This document shows, one piece after another, positions 60,595 to 64,000 of a DNA stretch of 64,000 nt. Source of the stretch: Pigmentiphaga sp. NML030171 (GTDB lineage: Bacteria > Pseudomonadota > Gammaproteobacteria > Burkholderiales > Burkholderiaceae_B); the NCBI RefSeq assembly GCF_002188635.1, contig NZ_NINX01000024.1, forward strand, positions 291,165 to 355,164. The letters are read 5' to 3'. Positions within the stretch are counted from its first letter, which is position 1; each line of letters begins with the position of its first letter. A program made the translations under genes and the position numbers. The notes beneath the pieces were generated by a model. The model was not told where the DNA came from, ran no database searches, and worked only from the letters and a program-made list of their open reading frames with translations.

Positions 60595-62082
60595 TCACTG
60601 GTTGACCAGCCAGGCGATGAGCCTGTCGTTGAAGCCGTTGGCCTGCTGCGCGCGTTCGTCGTTGACGACGCTGACCACCAGATAGCGGCGCCCGCTCGCC
60701 GACAGCACATAGCCCGCCAGCGCCCGCACGTCGCGCAGCGACCCGCTCTTCAAGTGGGCCAGCCCGGCGGCGTCGGAATCGCGCATGCGGCGCCTGACGG
60801 TTCCATCCGTGCCGGAGATGGCCAGCGACGAAACGAACTCCGGCATGACGGGCGACCGCCACGCGGCGGCCAGCAGGCGCGCCAGGCTGTCCGCCGAGAT
60901 CCGGCCGTCGCGGGACAGTCCCGAGCCGTTGTCCAGCACCAGCTCGGGCAGCCTCAGGCCGCGCGCCGCAAGGATCCCGTCGACCGCGCGATCGCCGCTG
61001 GCCACGGTGGCCGGGCCCGGCTCGTAGGCGGCGCCCAGCGTCAGCAGCAACAGGCGCGCCATGACGTTGTTGCTCTGCTTGTTGATATGGCGCACCACCT
61101 CGGCCAGCGGAGGCGAATCATGCGTGGCGAACAGCACGGCGTCGCCCGGCACGTTGCCCTCGCGTATCCGGCCCGCCAGGCTGCCGCCCATTTCCTGCCA
61201 CAACACGCGAAAGACGGCCTCGGCATGCCGCGGCTGGGACAGCGCCAGCCGGTACAGGCTGAACTCGCCGCAGCCCCCCGACACGGTTCCGGCCACCCGC
61301 AGCGACACGCCCGAGGAGGTCAGGAACGGCTCGGTCTGCACCACCGGCGAACCGGGGCACGGGTTGTCCGACCATTTCAGTCCGCCCTCGACCTTGACCC
61401 CGGGCAGGGGGGGATCCACGGTCACCCGCCAGTGCCGGCTGCGCAGGTCCGGCGTGAACAGCAGGCGCACCGCGCCGAACCCCACCATCCAGGCGTCGGG
61501 GCTGGCGTTGTAGGGCCGCGAGGGATCGCCGTCGAAGGCACCGGGGTCGATGGCCACCGGCCCGAATACCGAGCGGTCCACGACCAGCTCCGGTATCTTG
61601 CGCACGCCGCGCACGCGCAGCTCGCGCAGCAACTGCCAGAGGTCTTCCAGCTTGAAGAAGGGATCGCCGCTGGCGCGCAGGTACAGGGGACCGGACAAGG
61701 CGCCGTCGGACGAGATGGTGGTGCCCGGCTCCACCAGCAACTGGGTGCGCCAGACGTAGGCGGGACCCAGGCTGTCCAGGGCGGCGAAGGTAGTCACCAG
61801 CTTCATGACCGAAGCGGGGTTGCGCGGCTGTCCCGCGTTGACCGAGACCATGCGCGGACCGTCCACCGGTTCGACCACCACCGACAGCGCGCTCTCGGGC
61901 AACCCGGTGGCGGCCCAGGCCTCCGACAGTTCCGCGGGCAGGGCCTGCGCCCGCGCCGTGGCCACTGCCAGGCAGGCGAGCAGCGCCGCCGCGGCCCGGA
62001 TCCACCCGCCGGGCGCTCCCCCGGCACATCCCCTTCCGCGCCGGCTCTCGGCCACGCCGGCTTGCACGCCATTCTGCAACAA
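60595..62082 (-). CDS. dacB: D-alanyl-D-alanine carboxypeptidase/endopeptidase (PBP4, DacB)
   Basis: A 495-residue class C penicillin-binding protein that trims or cuts peptidoglycan peptide cross-links in the periplasm. All three motifs are present: SVMK (Ser91, Lys94), SNN in HINKQSNNVMA, and KSG in LAHLKSGSLRD near the C-terminus. A large inserted domain separates the first two, as in PBP4. A signal peptide core is visible at about residues 29-46, preceded by a long Arg/Gly-rich segment, so the true start may be further in. It is a single gene between the yqj cluster and the chemoreceptor. Confidence 0.93.
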   Translation of the reverse strand: MLQNGVQAGVAESRRGRGCAGGAPGGWIRAAAALLACLAVATARAQALPAELSEAWAATGLPESALSVVVEPVDGPRMVSVNAGQPRNPASVMKLVTTFAALDSLGPAYVWRTQLLVEPGTTISSDGALSGPLYLRASGDPFFKLEDLWQLLRELRVRGVRKIPELVVDRSVFGPVAIDPGAFDGDPSRPYNASPDAWMVGFGAVRLLFTPDLRSRHWRVTVDPPLPGVKVEGGLKWSDNPCPGSPVVQTEPFLTSSGVSLRVAGTVSGGCGEFSLYRLALSQPRHAEAVFRVLWQEMGGSLAGRIREGNVPGDAVLFATHDSPPLAEVVRHINKQSNNVMARLLLLTLGAAYEPGPATVASGDRAVDGILAARGLRLPELVLDNGSGLSRDGRISADSLARLLAAAWRSPVMPEFVSSLAISGTDGTVRRRMRDSDAAGLAHLKSGSLRDVRALAGYVLSASGRRYLVVSVVNDERAQQANGFNDRLIAWLVNQ

Positions 62083-62161
62083 CGCCCGCTCCCTGATTCC
62101 CGTACCGTGATTCGAACAGGCTAGAGCATAGCGGTTCCCGGCTGGGCCGCCGGCAAGCGGC

Positions 62162-63748
62162 TCACTGATGGAGCGAGGCCTCGTAGCGCACCAGCAACTG
62201 GCGCATGTCGCCCACCGTGCCCTTGAGCGCCTCGGTGGCCTGGGCCAGGGAGGCCACCGAGGCGGAAGTGCGCTCGACTTCGCCCGAGATGCCTTCCATG
62301 CTGTCGGCCACTTCCTGCGACGCCGCCGACTGCTGCTGCAGCATGCCGGAGATGTCGCGCGCCCGCTCCACCACCAGCGACGACGAGCGGCGCACGCGTT
62401 CGAAGAAACCGGCGCTCTCGCGGATCTGCTCGCCGCTGTACTGCACCGATGTCACGGCCTCCTGCATGGAGGTCGAGGTTTCGGTGGCGAAACGGGTGAT
62501 GGCCTGCAGCGCGTGGCCGATGTCGCCCGTGCTGCCGGCGGTGCGGTCGGACAGGGTGCGCACTTCCTCGGCCACGACGCCGAAGCCCCGGCCGTTCTCG
62601 CCCGCGCGGGCGGCTTCGATGGCCGCGTTCAGCGACAGCAGGCGGGTCTGGTTGGCGATCTCGCTGATGGCCTGCGTCACGCCGGAGATGGTCGAGACCA
62701 GGTCGTGCAGCGAGCCTATCTGTTCGTTGGTGCGGCCCACGGCCTCGGCCACCGAATCCGTGCCGCGCACCGAGTCGCCGATCTTGGCCTCGGCCGTGTC
62801 GACTTCGCTCAAGGCCGATTCCGACAGGGACAAGGCCGTGCCGGTGTGCTGCGAGGCCTCGCGGATGGCCACGCTCATCTGCTCGACCGCGGCGGCGATG
62901 CGGGTCAGGCGGTCGCGCTGCTCGTCGATGACCTGGCGGATCGCGGCGATCTCGCCGTTGACGCGGTCGGCGTTGCCGTCCACGGCCTGCGCGACCTGCA
63001 GCACGTCGCACAGCGTGGAGCGCAGGTGGATGCGGGTCGATTCGATGCGCATGGGCAGGCCGCCCAGGTCGAACTGGTGGCGGCCCTCCACGGCGACCGA
63101 CAGCATGCCCTCGCCCATCGCGGCCAGCGTGCGGTCGACGCGGCGCAGCGGCGCCCAGACCCGGTACCGCCATGCCGCCGCGGCTGCGCCCACGACCGCG
63201 GCCTGGCCCAGCATCCAGCCCCAGTGCGGCAGCAGCCAGGCTCCCAGCGCCATGCCCAGCGACAGCACCGCCACGCCCGCGCCCCAGGGGGTGGGGGCAT
63301 GCCACCAGCGCGGACGCGGGGTGGCGGGAAACTTCGCCTTGCCCGCCGACACGTCGGCATGCAGGGCCTGGGCGGCAGCCACCTCGGCGCGGTCGGGCGC
63401 GTTGCGCACCGACATGTAGCCGACGTGCCTGCCGTTCTCGTACAGCGGCGTGACATAGGCCTCGACCCAGTAGAAGCCGCCGTCTTTGCAGCGGTTCTTG
63501 ACCAGCGCCCGCCACGGCTGGCCGCGCTTGATCGTCTGCCAGAGATCGGCGAAGGCCTCGGGCGGCATGTCGGGATGCCGGACGATGTTGTGGGGCTGGC
63601 CGATGAGCTCTTCGCGCGAGAAGCCGCTGACTTCGATGAACGCGGGGTTCGCATAGGTGATGCGCCCCTTCAGGTCGGTGGTGGTCACCACGGGGCGGCT
63701 TTTCTCGACGAAGCGCTCGAGCGACGTGACGGGCAGATTCTTGCGCAT
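62162..63748 (-). CDS. aer: Aer-like aerotaxis receptor (PAS plus MCP signalling domain)
   Basis: A 528-residue chemoreceptor. An N-terminal PAS domain (about 10-110; [40 protein letters not shown]) probably binds FAD and senses redox state. A hydrophobic hairpin (about 150-190) anchors it to the inner membrane without a periplasmic domain, and the signalling tip [20 protein letters not shown] with [16 protein letters not shown] follows. The ATG at 63748 is preferred over an in-frame TTG six codons upstream. No che or flagellar genes are in the window. Confidence 0.92.
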   Translation of the reverse strand: MRKNLPVTSLERFVEKSRPVVTTTDLKGRITYANPAFIEVSGFSREELIGQPHNIVRHPDMPPEAFADLWQTIKRGQPWRALVKNRCKDGGFYWVEAYVTPLYENGRHVGYMSVRNAPDRAEVAAAQALHADVSAGKAKFPATPRPRWWHAPTPWGAGVAVLSLGMALGAWLLPHWGWMLGQAAVVGAAAAAWRYRVWAPLRRVDRTLAAMGEGMLSVAVEGRHQFDLGGLPMRIESTRIHLRSTLCDVLQVAQAVDGNADRVNGEIAAIRQVIDEQRDRLTRIAAAVEQMSVAIREASQHTGTALSLSESALSEVDTAEAKIGDSVRGTDSVAEAVGRTNEQIGSLHDLVSTISGVTQAISEIANQTRLLSLNAAIEAARAGENGRGFGVVAEEVRTLSDRTAGSTGDIGHALQAITRFATETSTSMQEAVTSVQYSGEQIRESAGFFERVRRSSSLVVERARDISGMLQQQSAASQEVADSMEGISGEVERTSASVASLAQATEALKGTVGDMRQLLVRYEASLHQ

Positions 63749-63884
63749 GACTCTTGGTGTGGACAACGACTCATGACGGTTGACGGCAGCAAGGCGGCCG
63801 GACTTTAGGACAATTTGCCCGCGGGCCCCTCGTCGGTCCCACTACAATCGCGGGTGCATCCCCTCGATAGCCTAGGAGCAGCCC

Positions 63885-64000
63885 ATGAAGACCAAAGCCG
63901 CGATCGCCTGGAAGGCAGGCGCGCCCCTGACCATCGAAGAAGTGGACCTGGAAGGTCCGCGCGCCGGCGAGGTGCTGATCGAAGTCAAGGCCACCGGCAT
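63885..64000 (+). CDS. Class III alcohol dehydrogenase / S-(hydroxymethyl)glutathione dehydrogenase, 3' end outside window
   Basis: Only 38 codons are visible, MKTKAAIAWKAGAPLTIEEV onward, then DLEGPRAGEVLIEVKATGI. This is the typical N-terminus of zinc class III dehydrogenases (AdhC/FrmA) which oxidise the formaldehyde-glutathione adduct. A ribosome site (TAGGAGCA) precedes the ATG. The zinc ligands lie beyond the window, so the call rests on the N-terminus alone. Confidence 0.8.
   Translation, partial: MKTKAAIAWKAGAPLTIEEVDLEGPRAGEVLIEVKATG

Overview
The window reads as a high-GC betaproteobacterial chromosome. Coding style, two orphan Bug-type (TctC) binding proteins, the gene set, and the gluconeogenic block tkt-gap-pgk-pyk-fba beside purC all fit the Bordetella/Achromobacter group (Alcaligenaceae). 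This placement is inference; no rRNA or tRNA gene is visible. Most of the window is single-copy chromosomal housekeeping DNA. There is no phage, insertion sequence or CRISPR array.

Layout. 1-3.5 kb: the 3' end of a dctA-type C4-dicarboxylate carrier with a clean terminator, then a lipoprotein tannase/feruloyl esterase. 3.2-10.4 kb: two small genes, a giant UvrA-like protein made of two complete UvrA units in one chain, and a class-IV aminotransferase. 10.4-23 kb: tRNA modification (tcdA, tsaC/Sua5), an MFS carrier, a Tat-exported amidohydrolase with a perfect 41-bp palindrome in front of it, chaC, pdxH, DUF72 and flavin reductase genes, purK-purE, and the divergent yeiH/yeiE pair. 23-25 kb: cnoX, then a 250-bp nested palindrome built from two inverted copies of a dispersed repeat; a third copy lies at 3.3 kb.

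25.2-33.6 kb: a co-directional catabolic cluster. It holds a 4,5-dihydroxyphthalate-decarboxylase-like protein, an MhpB-type extradiol dioxygenase, an alpha/beta hydrolase, an aldehyde dehydrogenase, a hydroxycinnamoyl-CoA hydratase-lyase, a family III CoA-transferase, a Bug binding protein and a GntR regulator. A second Bug gene is divergent. It looks like a route for phenylpropenoid acids in which a CoA-transferase replaces the usual CoA ligase. Two tannase/feruloyl-esterase lipoproteins (1.5 and 53-54.7 kb) and a three-gene esterase-lipoprotein operon (50.2-54.7 kb) could release such acids from plant esters. That link is an inference.

33.6-48.8 kb: a coiled-coil gene with 33-bp repeats, purC-fba-pyk-pgk-gap-tkt (read right to left), rsmE and sodC sharing a hairpin that contains both stop codons, and an operon maeB-patatin-secreted RNase-barstar. 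48.8-64 kb: an aminotransferase, the esterase operon, an ECF41 sigma factor with its ABM-domain partner and a likely self-recognised promoter, a membrane lytic transglycosylase with a long structured leader, ubiD, a yqjD-yqjE-yqjK-like envelope stress cluster, dacB, an Aer-like receptor, and the start of a class III alcohol dehydrogenase cut by the window edge.
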